Source: Arenibaculum pallidiluteum
GTDB taxonomy: Bacteria > Pseudomonadota > Alphaproteobacteria > Azospirillales > Azospirillaceae
Direction: 5' to 3'
Assembly: GCF_017355985.1 (NCBI RefSeq)
Contig: NZ_JAFIQU010000002.1
Coordinates: forward strand, 372,001-436,000
DNA: 64,000 nucleotides
The notes under the pieces are model-generated. The model worked only from the letters and a program-made list of their open reading frames with translations, had not been told where the DNA came from and did no database searches. This document shows, in pieces, positions 1-9,329 of this stretch; the first letter of the stretch is position 1; every line of letters begins with the position of its first letter. The position numbers and the translations under genes were made by a program.

Positions 1-603
1 TACGCGCTGGCGGCGCTCGGCCTGTCGCTGACGCCGGGCCCGAACGGTCTTCTGTCCTTGACGCACGGCGTCCGGTTCGGCCTCGCCCGCACCGTCTTCA
101 CCGTCCTCGGCGGCGTCTGCGGCTTCATGGTCCTTGTCGCCGCGTCGCTGGCGGGTCTGGGCGCGCTGCTCGCCGCGTCCGAGGCCGCCTTCACCGTCGC
201 GAAATGGGTCGGCGCCGCCTACCTCGTCTATCTCGGCTTCCGGTTGTGGAGGGCGCCCGCGCCCCGCGTGGCCACGGCCGAGGCGCAGGGGCCAGGCGGC
301 GAGGACGGCGGCCTCCGCCTGTTCGTCCAGGGCTTCCTCGTTGCCGTGTCGAACCCCAAGGCGCTGATCTTCTTCGCGGCCTTCCTGCCCCAGTTCATGG
401 TGCCGGGCGCGTCCTACTGGCTGCAGTTCGCGATCCTGGGCGGCACCTTCGGGTTCGTCGAGTTCGTCTACGAGCTGGTCCTGGCCGGCATGGCGCAGCG
501 AATCGCCCCCTGGCTCGGCCGCCACGGCCGCTGGTTCAACCGCGTCACCGGAGCGACCTTCGTCGGCATCGGCGGCCTCCTGACGACGGCCAACCGCGTC
601 TGA
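1..603 (+). CDS. LysE/RhtB family amino-acid exporter, 5' end cut by window
   Basis: The frame is open from the first base, so the start codon lies just outside the window; about 200 residues are visible of a family usually near 205-210. LysE/RhtB proteins are inner-membrane exporters of amino acids or their derivatives. The visible N-terminus carries the family signature LTPGPNGLLSL, followed by hydrophobic helices and the conserved NPKALIFFAAFLPQF stretch around residue 120. The substrate cannot be told from sequence. The next gene on the same strand starts 188 bases later and looks unrelated. Confidence 0.85.
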   Translation, partial: YALAALGLSLTPGPNGLLSLTHGVRFGLARTVFTVLGGVCGFMVLVAASLAGLGALLAASEAAFTVAKWVGAAYLVYLGFRLWRAPAPRVATAEAQGPGGEDGGLRLFVQGFLVAVSNPKALIFFAAFLPQFMVPGASYWLQFAILGGTFGFVEFVYELVLAGMAQRIAPWLGRHGRWFNRVTGATFVGIGGLLTTANRV

Positions 604-791
604 TTCCGGCGCGGCCATGGCCAACCTCCTGATCCCGGAATTGCCGACGTCCTGGACCGGCACCTCAACCGCGGCAAACGGAATATCGATCTAATGTAAA
701 GGCATTGGGTGATGCCTCGGCCGCCGCTGGATGATGCCCCGGCGGCCGCTCCAGGACAAAGGGACGGCGCTTCTGGATCAGGAAGACAGCC

Positions 792-2225
792 ATGCCCAGC
801 TCTTTCGAGCAGACCTGGAACAGCGCGAAGACGGCCTTCGAGAACGCCACGGGGAAGAAGAAGCCCTCGGCTGGCTTTCTCGGAGTCTTCAACCGCAGCG
901 GCCTCCAGGGGGTCTGCAGGGACCTCGACGGCGCCTTCGGCAGGGATGCCGATGCCATGCAGAAGGCCTTCGACCGGTTCCGCAAGGAGGCCGCGGACTA
1001 CCAGAAGACCCTTGCCGCGGCCGAGAAGAAGGAGGCGGGCGACTACCAGAGGGAACTCCAGAAGCTCTCGGGCGTCCTCGATGCCATGGCGCGCGAGTAC
1101 CAGCGTGCGCTCGAGGTCAGGCTGCCCAGGCAGATCACCCTGCCCGATGCGATCAGCCGCTCCGACAACATCTTCGCGCGCGTCCGGACCAAGGCCTTCC
1201 TGCTGAAGCCAGTGAGGGTATCGGTCGGCTTCTCCGAGCGCTCGGTCCGCATCAGCCGCATGGTGGCGGCCGAGTTCGACGGGCTCGTCCAGACCCTGAT
1301 CCAGCGCAGCAGCAACATCATGCGCGATCTCGAGATCGAGGTCGCGAAGCTCGTGGCGGCGGCCGAGGCGAAGGCCGCGAGCACGAGGAACGAGGCGGCC
1401 ATCGAGAAGATCACCGCGGCCCTCCGAAAGGACGTCGCCGCCGTGGTCGAGCATCACAAGGCCCTGGCCGATGCCACCGTCGACAAGCTCTGCGCCGACT
1501 GGTTCCGCAAGTACGACCTGGCGGCCCAGTACAAGCGCGGCTTCGTGAAGACCATGGTGGTCGGGACCATCGGCATCACGGCCTCGGTCACGATGCTGGC
1601 GGTCACCGGCGGTGGCGCGGCGCCCGCCATCGCGCTCGCCATCGTCAGCAACGTGAAGATCCTGCTGACCGCCTGCTCCGCGGCCCACAATTACGGCCGC
1701 GCCATCTCGAAGACCGAAAAGGAGCTGGTCTCGCAGACGGCCGCCGTGATCGAGCGCTTCGCGAGGGCGGGGCCCGAATGGAAGGGCAAGGTGAAGATCG
1801 AAAGCCGGGAGCTGCTGGCGACGATCGGGCTGCCGGTCAGCGCCGTGGGTGCCATGGAGAATACCCTGGCGGAATACGCGAGGAAGTGCGTGGACTACGA
1901 GGCGAAGCACCTGCGCCCGTTGCAGACGGCGTTCCGGACGATCATGCGCGACGTTCACGCGCTCGTGGGAGAGGACCCCAAGCTCGGCCGGCGGATCGCC
2001 AAGGCCTTCGAGCGGGCCTTCGACGCGCTGGCCAAGGAGAACGTGGCCATGCAGGCGCGTGCCGACCTGCGCATCCGGACCAGGGAGAACCTGGACGTGC
2101 TGAACGGCCGCAGGGCCGACGCCGTCAAGCGCCTGAACCAGACCGTCGAGGCCGGCCTGGGACTGGCCGGCATCGCCGCGATCCTCAAGAACGTCGCCGA
2201 GATCGCGATGAAGGTCGCGGCTTAG
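792..2225 (+). CDS. Unrecognised helical protein with central hydrophobic segment
   Basis: This 477-residue protein has no family I recognise. It starts at ATG 792 after an AGGAAGA-like ribosome binding site. It has no signal peptide. Residues about 40-110 and 155-245 are charged and Lys/Glu/Ala-rich, as expected for long helices or coiled coils. Residues about 255-297 form a hydrophobic, Gly/Ala-rich stretch interrupted by GGGAAP, suggesting a helical hairpin. A second long helical half follows to the C-terminus. Two helical bundles around one central hydrophobic hairpin resemble the layout of ClyA-type alpha pore-forming toxins, but I see no sequence signature and make no firm functional call. 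It could equally be a membrane-associated structural protein. Confidence 0.6.
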   Translation: MPSSFEQTWNSAKTAFENATGKKKPSAGFLGVFNRSGLQGVCRDLDGAFGRDADAMQKAFDRFRKEAADYQKTLAAAEKKEAGDYQRELQKLSGVLDAMAREYQRALEVRLPRQITLPDAISRSDNIFARVRTKAFLLKPVRVSVGFSERSVRISRMVAAEFDGLVQTLIQRSSNIMRDLEIEVAKLVAAAEAKAASTRNEAAIEKITAALRKDVAAVVEHHKALADATVDKLCADWFRKYDLAAQYKRGFVKTMVVGTIGITASVTMLAVTGGGAAPAIALAIVSNVKILLTACSAAHNYGRAISKTEKELVSQTAAVIERFARAGPEWKGKVKIESRELLATIGLPVSAVGAMENTLAEYARKCVDYEAKHLRPLQTAFRTIMRDVHALVGEDPKLGRRIAKAFERAFDALAKENVAMQARADLRIRTRENLDVLNGRRADAVKRLNQTVEAGLGLAGIAAILKNVAEIAMKVAA

Positions 2226-2394
2226 CCTCGTCGCCCCAGGCCGGGTCAGCACTTTCGAGGCATCCGATATGCAGCGGCGCGACCGATGGGAGAAGTCCGC
2301 ATCCGGACGGATGTGACGCGCGGCACAGGCGCGGCGCCCCAGGGCGGTATCGTCCTGGCGAAGATTGGCTTCGGCGGGGATGGAGGAACGGCGG

Positions 2395-2781
2395 ATGGCT
2401 CCGGTTGGCACGACGAACCGGACCGGCCCTGCCGCGGCGACGTTGCCCGCATGGGCCATGGCCGGGATCCTCTGCCTCGTGCCGGGAAGCGGCCGCGCCG
2501 GGGTGCCCGACGCGTGGTGGAGCATCCCGCTGCCCGAGCCGATGCTCTCCACGGCGGCGAGGGATATCCAGACGCAGCTCGTGAACCTCGACTGCTTCAC
2601 CGGCCGCGTCGACGGCGTCATCGGCGCCGACACCGCGGCCGCGATCCGGTCCTGGCAGAGGGCGAGCGGACATCCCGTGACGGGGATCGTCTCGGAGCCG
2701 CTGATGGTCGTCCTTCTGACCGGAAAGCCCTGGGACCTGCCGAAATGCCCGCGCCGGACCTCGCTCCACGTCGCCGAGTGA
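2395..2781 (+). CDS. Secreted peptidoglycan-binding domain protein
   Basis: The protein has 128 residues. I chose ATG 2395 because GGAGGA lies six bases upstream; an in-frame TTG at 2365 and an ATG at 2380 are also possible. The N-terminus has a hydrophobic signal-like segment ending near GSGRA. Residues about 45-90 match the PG_binding_1 three-helix repeat, with the typical FTGRVDGVIGADTAAAIRSWQ pattern. Such modules bind cell-wall peptidoglycan in the periplasm. No catalytic domain is attached, so it probably anchors to or senses the wall. Its stop lies 16 bases from that of the convergent eutC. Confidence 0.7.
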   Translation: MAPVGTTNRTGPAAATLPAWAMAGILCLVPGSGRAGVPDAWWSIPLPEPMLSTAARDIQTQLVNLDCFTGRVDGVIGADTAAAIRSWQRASGHPVTGIVSEPLMVVLLTGKPWDLPKCPRRTSLHVAE

Positions 2782-2797
2782 GGCTTGCGCGGACGGA

Positions 2798-3619
2798 TCA
2801 ACCCACGATGGCGGGCCCCGCTGGCCCCCCGCCGGGCAGCGCCGGCGTCTCGTCCTTCAGCCCGATGCCGGTCAGGCCGCGGCGTGACGCCTCGACCATG
2901 AGCCAGGCGAGCTTGGCGCCGGCCGCGGCATGGCCGAGCCCCTCGGGCGGACGTATGTTCGAGATGCAGTTGCGCTCGGCGTCGCGGCGCCCCGGGCGCG
3001 GCTCCCAGGTCAGGTAGGCGCCCAGGCTGTCGGCGGCGCTGAGCCCGGGACGCTCGCCCACCAGCAGCGCGACCAGCCGGGCGCCGAGCCGGATGCCGAT
3101 CTCGTCGCCGAGCGCGACGCGCCCCTGGCTCGCCAGGACGACCGGCCCGATTCGCCAGCCCGGCAGATGCTTGAGGGTCTCCCGCACCACCGGCGCGGCA
3201 TGGGCGTGGACCGCTGCGGCCGACAGCCCGTCGGCGACCACGAAGACGGCATCCCAGTCGCCGGGCTCCAGCAGCGCCTCGTCCGAGGGGTCGAGCAGCC
3301 GTCCCAGGTCGGGCCGCTGGAGATAGGCCGCGCGGTCGGGGGCGCGGCTCCGCACGGCGACGGTCGGAAGCGGCGCCAGCGCCGCCGCCATCCCCACGGC
3401 ATCGAACTCCGCATGCACGGCGTCCCGGGCCCTTGCATGGGCGAGCTGGAAGTCCAGCAGCGCCCGCGTCGGCAGCCCGTCGCCGCAGCGCCCGAGGCCG
3501 ATGCGCGCCCGCGTCAGCCCGCGCATGCGCGCCCAAGGATCGACGGTCCCGGTGTCCGTGCCGCCGGGGTCGGTACCGGGATCGACAGCCCGTGAAGCGG
3601 TGTCGGCAGGGTCCGTCAT
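2798..3619 (-). CDS. eutC: Ethanolamine ammonia-lyase small subunit EutC
   Basis: EutC pairs with EutB to form the adenosylcobalamin-dependent lyase that turns ethanolamine into acetaldehyde and ammonia. The 273-residue product shows family motifs: TRARIGLGR followed by LPT and FQLAHARARDAVH near residue 35, and SNIRPPEGL with the AKLAWLMVEASRRGLTGI segment near the C-terminus. The ATG overlaps the eutB stop as ATGA, so the two genes are translationally coupled. The first 30 residues are rich in Asp, Thr and Gly and look disordered. No shell protein, EutA reactivase or acetaldehyde dehydrogenase lies nearby. Confidence 0.95.
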   Translation of the reverse strand: MTDPADTASRAVDPGTDPGGTDTGTVDPWARMRGLTRARIGLGRCGDGLPTRALLDFQLAHARARDAVHAEFDAVGMAAALAPLPTVAVRSRAPDRAAYLQRPDLGRLLDPSDEALLEPGDWDAVFVVADGLSAAAVHAHAAPVVRETLKHLPGWRIGPVVLASQGRVALGDEIGIRLGARLVALLVGERPGLSAADSLGAYLTWEPRPGRRDAERNCISNIRPPEGLGHAAAGAKLAWLMVEASRRGLTGIGLKDETPALPGGGPAGPAIVG

Positions 3620-5010
3620 GCGGCGTCCTCCATGCCGCCGAGCAGGCGGCGCACGGCCTCGCTGGCCGGCGGGAGGGCCCGAACGCGGCCGTCGCCTCCC
3701 AGCATGCCCATGCCGTCGAGCCAGGTCTCGAACTCGGGCGCGGGCCGCAGGCCCAGCGCGCCGCGCAGGTAGAGCGCATCGTGGAAGGACGTGCTCTGGT
3801 ACTGCAGCATCACGTCGTCGGCGCCGGGGACGCCCATCACGAAGTTCACGCCGGCCACCCCCAGCAGCGTCAGCAGGGCGTCCATGTCGTCCTGGTCGGC
3901 CTCGGCATGGTTCGTGTAGCAGACGTCCACCCCCATGGGGACGCCGAGGAGCTTGCCGCAGAAATGATCCTCGAGCCCCGCGCGGATGATCTGCTTCCCG
4001 TCGAAAAGGTATTCGGGGCCGATGAACCCGACCACGGTATTCACGAGGAAGGGCGAGAAGGCGCGTGCCACGGCGTAGGCACGCGCCTCGACGGTCTGCT
4101 GGTCGACGCCGTGATGCGCCTCGGCCGACAGCGCCGAGCCCTGGCCGGTCTCGAAATACATCACGTTGGTGCCGACGGTGCCGCGCCCGAGCGACAGCGT
4201 CGCCGCCTGTGCCTCGCGCAGCAGGGCCAGATCGACGCCGAAGGACCGGTTCGCCGCCTCGGTGCCCGCGATGGACTGGAAGGCCAGGTCGACCGGTGCC
4301 CCGCGGCCGATCGCCTCCAGCGTGGTGGTGACATGGGCGAGCACGCAGGACTGGGTCGGGATCGCGTAGCGCGTGCGCACGCCCTCGATCAGGGCCAGCA
4401 GCTCCGTCACGGCGGCCGTGCTGTCGGTGGCGGGGTTGATCCCGATCACCGCGTCCCCGCAGCCGTAGAGAAGCCCGTCGAGGATCGAGGCGGCGATCCC
4501 CCGGGCGTCGTCGGTCGGGTGGTTCGGCTGCAGCCGGACCGAGAGGCGGCCCGGCAGCCCCACCGTGGTACGGAAGGCCGTGACCACGCGCGCCTTGCGC
4601 GCCACCGCGATCAGGTCCTGGTTGCGCATCAGCTTGCTGACCGCCGCCGCCATCTCCGGCGTCAGGCCGGGCGCCAGACCCGCGAGGGCCGGCCCGTCGG
4701 CCGCGTCGGAGAGCAGCCATTCCCTGAAGCCGCCCACCGTCATCGCCGAGACCGGGGCGAAGGCCGCGGCATCATGGCTGTCGAGGATCAGCCGCGTCAC
4801 CTCGTCCGTTTCATAGGGGACCACCGCCTCGGCCAGGAAGGTCGCGAGCGGCAGGTCGGCCAGCACGTGGCGCGCGGCCACGCGCCGCTCGTCGCTGGGC
4901 GCGGCGATCCCGGCCAGCGCGTCGCCCGAGCGGTGGGGGCTGGCCTCGGCCAGGACGGCCTTCAGGTCCGGGAAGACGTGCCTGGTGCCGCCCAGGGTCG
5001 TCGCGTACAT
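3616..5010 (-). CDS. eutB: Ethanolamine ammonia-lyase large subunit EutB
   Basis: This is the catalytic TIM-barrel subunit of ethanolamine ammonia-lyase. The 464-residue length is normal for EutB. Conserved family segments include GINPATDS, YFETGQGSALSAEAHHG, GFIGPEYLFDGKQIIRAGLEDHF and GVDVCYTNHAEADQDD. I chose ATG 5010, which follows GGAGGGA; an in-frame start 57 bases upstream lacks a ribosome binding site. eutC follows with a 4-base overlap. The cofactor is adenosylcobalamin, and a riboswitch-controlled B12 uptake operon lies about 4.4 kb away. The gene diverges from hisN across a 90-base promoter gap. Confidence 0.96.
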   Translation of the reverse strand: MYATTLGGTRHVFPDLKAVLAEASPHRSGDALAGIAAPSDERRVAARHVLADLPLATFLAEAVVPYETDEVTRLILDSHDAAAFAPVSAMTVGGFREWLLSDAADGPALAGLAPGLTPEMAAAVSKLMRNQDLIAVARKARVVTAFRTTVGLPGRLSVRLQPNHPTDDARGIAASILDGLLYGCGDAVIGINPATDSTAAVTELLALIEGVRTRYAIPTQSCVLAHVTTTLEAIGRGAPVDLAFQSIAGTEAANRSFGVDLALLREAQAATLSLGRGTVGTNVMYFETGQGSALSAEAHHGVDQQTVEARAYAVARAFSPFLVNTVVGFIGPEYLFDGKQIIRAGLEDHFCGKLLGVPMGVDVCYTNHAEADQDDMDALLTLLGVAGVNFVMGVPGADDVMLQYQSTSFHDALYLRGALGLRPAPEFETWLDGMGMLGGDGRVRALPPASEAVRRLLGGMEDAA

Positions 5011-5100
5011 GGGTCCCTCCGCTTCGGGCCGTGCTGCGCCGCATTGGAGTTTTGGAGATTTGTGCACCTGCGTCTAGGGTGAGCGTGCCTTGCACAGCGT

Positions 5101-5880
5101 ATGGGGGTCCGGATGCAGGAGATCGACGAGCTCGCGGCCTTCGCCGAAACCATGGCCGAGGCGACGCGTCCCGTGATCGGCCGCTACTTCCGCCAAGCGC
5201 TGGCCGTCGAGACCAAGCCCGACGAATCCCCCGTGACAGTCGCCGACCGCACGGTCGAGGAGCTGCTGCGCCGCATGGTCCGCGAGCGTCACCCCGATCA
5301 CGGCATCCTGGGCGAGGAATACGGGCGCGAAGGGCTCGACAGCCGGCATGTCTGGGTGATCGATCCCATCGACGGCACCAAGAGCTTCATCACGGGCATG
5401 CCGCTCTTCGGCACGCTGATCGCGCTGCTGGAGGACCGGCGCCCGGTCCTGGGCGTGATCGAGGTGCAGCCCCTGCGCGAGCGCTGGCTGGGCGTCGCGG
5501 GGCGCCCGACCACGCTGAACGGGCGGCCGTGCCGGACAAGCGGCTGCACGCGGATCGAGGATGCATCGCTCTACGCGACCTCCCCCGACGCCTTCCAGGG
5601 CGGCGAGCGGGACAGCTTCGAGCGGGTCAGCCGCCGCGCACGACTGCGCCGCTTCGGCGGGGACTGCTACGCCTATGGCCTGCTGGCGGCGGGCTTCGTG
5701 GACGCGGTGGTCGAGACGGGTCTGCAGCCATACGACTACCTGCCGCTGGTGTCCGTGATCGAGGGAGCCGGCGGCGTGATCACGGACTGGCAGGGCTGCC
5801 CGCCCGGGATCGGCTCGGACGGGCGGATCGTCGCCGCGGCGACCGCAGCCCTGCACGAAACGCTGCTGGACGCGCTCTGA
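5101..5880 (+). CDS. hisN: Inositol-monophosphatase-type histidinol-phosphatase
   Basis: This is a Mg-dependent phosphatase of the IMPase fold. The metal-binding signature WVIDPIDGTKSF (near residue 95), the upstream GEE (near residue 75) and the C-terminal PYDYLPLVSVIEGAGG motif are all intact. The GGDCYAYGLLAAGF segment and overall length (259 residues) match the alphaproteobacterial HisN group, which dephosphorylates histidinol phosphate in histidine synthesis. A generic inositol phosphatase role cannot be excluded. An alternative ATG at 5113 follows a G-rich stretch. No other his gene is near. Confidence 0.82.
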   Translation: MGVRMQEIDELAAFAETMAEATRPVIGRYFRQALAVETKPDESPVTVADRTVEELLRRMVRERHPDHGILGEEYGREGLDSRHVWVIDPIDGTKSFITGMPLFGTLIALLEDRRPVLGVIEVQPLRERWLGVAGRPTTLNGRPCRTSGCTRIEDASLYATSPDAFQGGERDSFERVSRRARLRRFGGDCYAYGLLAAGFVDAVVETGLQPYDYLPLVSVIEGAGGVITDWQGCPPGIGSDGRIVAAATAALHETLLDAL

Positions 5881-5898
5881 GAGCGGCGGCGCATCCGC

Positions 5899-6831
5899 TC
5901 AGCCCAGCAGCGCCGTCGCCTCGGCGAGCGCCGGCGCCGAATCGGCGGCGCCCGCCCGGGTGGTCGCAAGCGCGCCGCAGGCGGCCGCGAAGCGCACCGC
6001 CGCGTCCAGCCCGTCGCCGCGTGCCAGCGCGAAAGCCAGCCCGCCGTTGAAGCAGTCGCCCGCCGCGACCGTGTCGACGGCGCGCACCGGGAAGGCCGGC
6101 ACGAATCCCTCGCGCTCGCCCCCGCGGAAATAGACGCCTTGGGCGCCCATCTTGACGATCGCCACCGGCACGCCCCGCCCGAGCAGGAGCGCCGCGGCGG
6201 CGCGGGCCTCCTCCGGCGTGGTGGGGCGGATGCCCACCAGCGCCTCGGTCTCTGTCTCGTTGGGCGTCAGGATGTCGACGGCGCGGAACGCCTCGTCGGG
6301 AAGGCCGCCCCTGGGCGCCGGGGCGGGATCCAGGATCACGCGCCCGCCGCCGGCCCGAGTCTCGGCGGCGGCGGCGAGCCCCGCCGCCAGAGGGATCTCG
6401 AGCTGGAGCAGCAGGACCGAGGCCCTGCGGAACAGGGGCAAGGCCGCGGCGACATCGGCCGCAGCGACCGCCATATTGGCCCCGCCGATTACCGTAATGC
6501 AGTTCTCGCCCGAAGCTTCGACGCCGATCGCCGCGATGCCGGTGGGGCTCCCGGGATCGGACCGGAGATGGCCGGTGCGCACGCCGAATTCCGCAAGGCG
6601 CGTGCGCGCCATCTCGCCGAAGACGTCGGTGCCGGTACGGCCCACCATCTCGACATAGCCGCCCAGGCGCGCGGCGGCGGCGGCCTGGTTGGCGCCCTTG
6701 CCGCCCAGGCCCATCGCGTAGCCCGTGCCGGGCACGGTCTCGCCGGGGCGCGGCAGGCGCTCGCAATAGGCGCAGACGTCGATGTTGACGCTGCCAAGGA
6801 CGAGGATGGCGGGCGCGGTGCTGGCGGGCAT
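5899..6831 (-). CDS. rbsK: Ribokinase-family (PfkB) sugar kinase
   Basis: PfkB-fold kinases phosphorylate ribose or related sugars and nucleosides in the cytoplasm. The 310-residue product has the first PfkB signature GGKGANQA at residues 43-50 and the second signature DTVAAGDCFNGGLA near residue 255, including the catalytic Asp of AAGD. NIDVC near the N-terminus follows the ribokinase pattern. I favour ATG 6831, preceded by GGGGAAG, over an in-frame ATG at 6852. No ribose transporter is adjacent, so the sugar is inferred from family only. It is convergent with hisN. Confidence 0.85.
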   Translation of the reverse strand: MPASTAPAILVLGSVNIDVCAYCERLPRPGETVPGTGYAMGLGGKGANQAAAAARLGGYVEMVGRTGTDVFGEMARTRLAEFGVRTGHLRSDPGSPTGIAAIGVEASGENCITVIGGANMAVAAADVAAALPLFRRASVLLLQLEIPLAAGLAAAAETRAGGGRVILDPAPAPRGGLPDEAFRAVDILTPNETETEALVGIRPTTPEEARAAAALLLGRGVPVAIVKMGAQGVYFRGGEREGFVPAFPVRAVDTVAAGDCFNGGLAFALARGDGLDAAVRFAAACGALATTRAGAADSAPALAEATALLG

Positions 6832-7036
6832 GGCTTCCCCGGACGCGATCATCCTGCCGGAATGCAGGAGAGGGCGGAATCATAGCCGCCGCCGCGGCGC
6901 GCGGCTCGGGTGAAAGCGCGAAGACCTGCCGTGCCCTGGCCGTACCCCGCCATGTCTGGAAACCGGAGCGCGGCTGAGCGACAATCCCGGCGCACCATCA
7001 ATGGCCGTGCGGCACTTCTGGGGACGCGAAAAGAAA

Positions 7037-8455
7037 ATGGACAACCGGAACGATCTCTGGCGTCACGTCGATGCGAGCAAGGAGCGACTTATCGCGCTGA
7101 GCGACCGCGTCTGGGGCATGCCCGAGGTCTGCTACACCGAGCAGCGCTCCGCGGCCGAACACCTCGCCGAGCTGCGCCACCAGGGCTTCCGGGTCACCGA
7201 GAACGTCGCCGGCATCCCGACCGCCCTGATGGGCGAGGCCGGAGAGGGCGGCCCCATCATCGCCTTCCTGGGCGAATACGACGCGCTGCCGGGTCTGAGC
7301 CAGGAGGCGGGGATCGCCGAGCCGCGCCCGGTGGAGACCGGCGGCAACGGCCATGGCTGCGGCCACAACCTGCTGGGCTCCGCCGCGCTGCTGGCCGCCA
7401 CGGCCATGAAGAACTGGCTGGCCGAGAACAACCTGCCGGGACGCGTGCGCTACTACGGCTGCCCCGCCGAGGAAGGCGGCGCGGCCAAGGCCTTCATGGT
7501 GCGCGCCGGCGCCTTCGAGGGCGTCGATGCCGCGATCTCGTGGCATCCCTCGGGCTTCTGGGAGGTCGCGCCCGCCCTCTCGCTGGCCAACACGCGCGCC
7601 GACTTCATCTTCACCGGCAAGGCCGCGCATGCCGCCGCGGTGCCGCATCTCGGCCGCAGCGCGCTGGACGCCGTCGAGCTGATGAATGTCGGCGTCAACT
7701 ACATGCGGGAGCACATGCCCAGCGACGCGCGGGTCCACTACGCGCTGCTCGACGCCGGCGGCATCGCGCCCAACGTGGTGCAGGCCCATGCCCGCGTGCG
7801 CTATGCGATCCGGGCCCGCGACCTGCCCGGCATGCTCGAGCTCGTCCAGCGCGTCCGCAAGATCGCGGAAGGCGCGGCGCTGATGACCGAGACGAAGATG
7901 GAGATGCGCATCGTCAGCGCGGTCTCGAACCTCCTCGGCAACACGCCGCTGGAGCGCGCGATGCACGCGATCCTGGAGGATCTCGGGCCGCCCCACTTCG
8001 ACGACGAGGACCGCGCCTTCGCCAGCGAGATCCGCTCGACCCTCTCCGAGCAGGAGATCGCCGCGGCATGGCGGTCCATCGGTCTCGAGCCCACGGACGC
8101 CCCCCTGGCCGATTTCACGGTGCCGCTGGACGCCCCGCGCAACCCGATGATCGGGTCGACCGACATCGGCGACGTCAGCTGGGTGGTGCCGACGGTGCAG
8201 GCCCACGCCCCCTCCATCGCGATCGGCACGCCGCTCCATACCTGGCAGGTGGTCGCCCAGGGCAAGTCCCCCGCCGCCCACAAGGCCATGGTGCATGTCG
8301 CCAAGGCCATGGCCGGCACGGGCGCCGCGCTCCTGAAGGACGCCGAACTCCTTGCCGCCGCGAAGGCGGATCTTGCGAGGCGCGTCGGAAAGGGGGGCTA
8401 TGTCTCACCGATCCCGCCCGAAGTGAACCCGCCGCTGGACATGTCGCGAGGCTGA
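7037..8455 (+). CDS. M20-family amidohydrolase, AbgB-like
   Basis: The product is a zinc-dependent M20 peptidase/amidohydrolase of 472 residues, close in length and motifs to AbgB, the p-aminobenzoyl-glutamate hydrolase B subunit. Metal-site motifs are GHGCGHNLLGSAALLAA, the PAEEGGAAK segment with the catalytic Glu pair, and ISWHP. A dimerisation lid insertion starts near ANTRADFIFTG and includes KAAHAAAVPHLGRSALDA. I chose ATG 7037 because the residues before it are atypical. No abgA or abgT lies beside it, so the substrate could be another N-acyl amino acid. Confidence 0.85.
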   Translation: MDNRNDLWRHVDASKERLIALSDRVWGMPEVCYTEQRSAAEHLAELRHQGFRVTENVAGIPTALMGEAGEGGPIIAFLGEYDALPGLSQEAGIAEPRPVETGGNGHGCGHNLLGSAALLAATAMKNWLAENNLPGRVRYYGCPAEEGGAAKAFMVRAGAFEGVDAAISWHPSGFWEVAPALSLANTRADFIFTGKAAHAAAVPHLGRSALDAVELMNVGVNYMREHMPSDARVHYALLDAGGIAPNVVQAHARVRYAIRARDLPGMLELVQRVRKIAEGAALMTETKMEMRIVSAVSNLLGNTPLERAMHAILEDLGPPHFDDEDRAFASEIRSTLSEQEIAAAWRSIGLEPTDAPLADFTVPLDAPRNPMIGSTDIGDVSWVVPTVQAHAPSIAIGTPLHTWQVVAQGKSPAAHKAMVHVAKAMAGTGAALLKDAELLAAAKADLARRVGKGGYVSPIPPEVNPPLDMSRG

Positions 8456-8472
8456 CCTAGCCCCCGGATGGC

Positions 8473-8495
8473 CGGGCCGGCGGCAAGCCGGCCCG
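8473..8495. terminator. Stem-loop between convergent genes
   Basis: A perfect 9-bp stem (CGGGCCGGC / GCCGGCCCG) with a 5-base loop lies between the M20 gene and the convergent CtaG-like gene. It lacks a long T run, so it may act as a bidirectional or imperfect terminator. Confidence 0.45.
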
Positions 8496-8519
8496 TTCCG
8501 GAACCTCGCGGCGGAGCGC

Positions 8520-9329
8520 TCAGGGCTGGCTTGCGTCGAGGGCGGTCCGGCGCTCCATGGCGCGCAGCCAAAGGGCGAAGCCGACGAGGCTGCCCGCGAC
8601 GAACAGCAGGCCTCCCGGAACCCACATCAGCAGGCCGCCGAGCTGCTGGTCCTCGAGCGGTGTCAGACCCCATGCCCAGGTCGTCGCGGCATGGGCCTCG
8701 AACAGCGGTTTCGGGGCCAGGGTCAGCAGCGCCCCCAGCAGGCTCATCTGGATCGCCGTCAGGAAGCTGCCGAGCGCGACGACATGGGGGCGCGACGGGT
8801 CCAGGAGCCCGCTCCACAGCCAGACGGCGGCGGCGAACAGCGACAGGTGCATGGACCAGTAGACCCAATCGCTCGCCAGCGTCGCGCCATAGGGGCCCGA
8901 CAGGTGCCAGGTCCACAGCAAGGCGGCGAAGCACGCGACCGACGCCATGGATCCCAGCGCGCGGCGCGCGGCTCCCGATCGATGCCCCGGCGCGAAGGCG
9001 ATGAGCATCAGGCCCGGGCGCCCGGCTGCGACGAGCGGGGCTGCGACGAGGGTGAGGACGATGTGCTGGCCGACCCGCGCGCCGAAGAGCGCGACGCTGA
9101 GATTGCAGAGCGGCGAGACGAGGGCCAGCGCGGCAATAGCCCAGCCGGCGACGAAGGGCCAGGCGGGCGGGGCCGGATGTCCCGCCCGCCGCGACCGGAG
9201 CCACCCGATCCGATGGCAGACGAGAATGCCGGACAGGACCGCCAGCAGCCAGGGATCCAGGTTCCATTCCAGTCCGCCGGGCACCGGCGGGGCGCCGCAG
9301 TAGGGAATGTAGCCGGTGTCCGCCGCCAT
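8520..9329 (-). CDS. Cytochrome c oxidase assembly protein, CtaG/caa3 type
   Basis: This integral membrane protein of 269 residues has about seven hydrophobic segments and the Caa3_CtaG family pattern. That pattern includes WNLDPWLLA near the start, the LSPLCNLS and HIVLTLVAAPLV regions, and LWTWHLSGPY with its conserved Trp and His. The family is linked to assembly of haem-copper oxidases. I chose ATG 9329, which follows GGGAGA; the much longer upstream extension of the frame runs through the riboswitch region and has no domain. No oxidase subunit gene is in the window. Confidence 0.8.
   Translation of the reverse strand: MAADTGYIPYCGAPPVPGGLEWNLDPWLLAVLSGILVCHRIGWLRSRRAGHPAPPAWPFVAGWAIAALALVSPLCNLSVALFGARVGQHIVLTLVAAPLVAAGRPGLMLIAFAPGHRSGAARRALGSMASVACFAALLWTWHLSGPYGATLASDWVYWSMHLSLFAAAVWLWSGLLDPSRPHVVALGSFLTAIQMSLLGALLTLAPKPLFEAHAATTWAWGLTPLEDQQLGGLLMWVPGGLLFVAGSLVGFALWLRAMERRTALDASQP

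Noticed and set aside
468..3779. 1103-codon minus-strand frame across the left end
   Set aside because: It runs antisense to the 477-residue gene and overlaps eutC out of frame; sequence is Arg/Ala/Pro-rich without domains.
2798..5010. Ethanolamine microcompartment locus
   Set aside because: Only eutB and eutC are present; no shell, EutA or dehydrogenase gene lies nearby.
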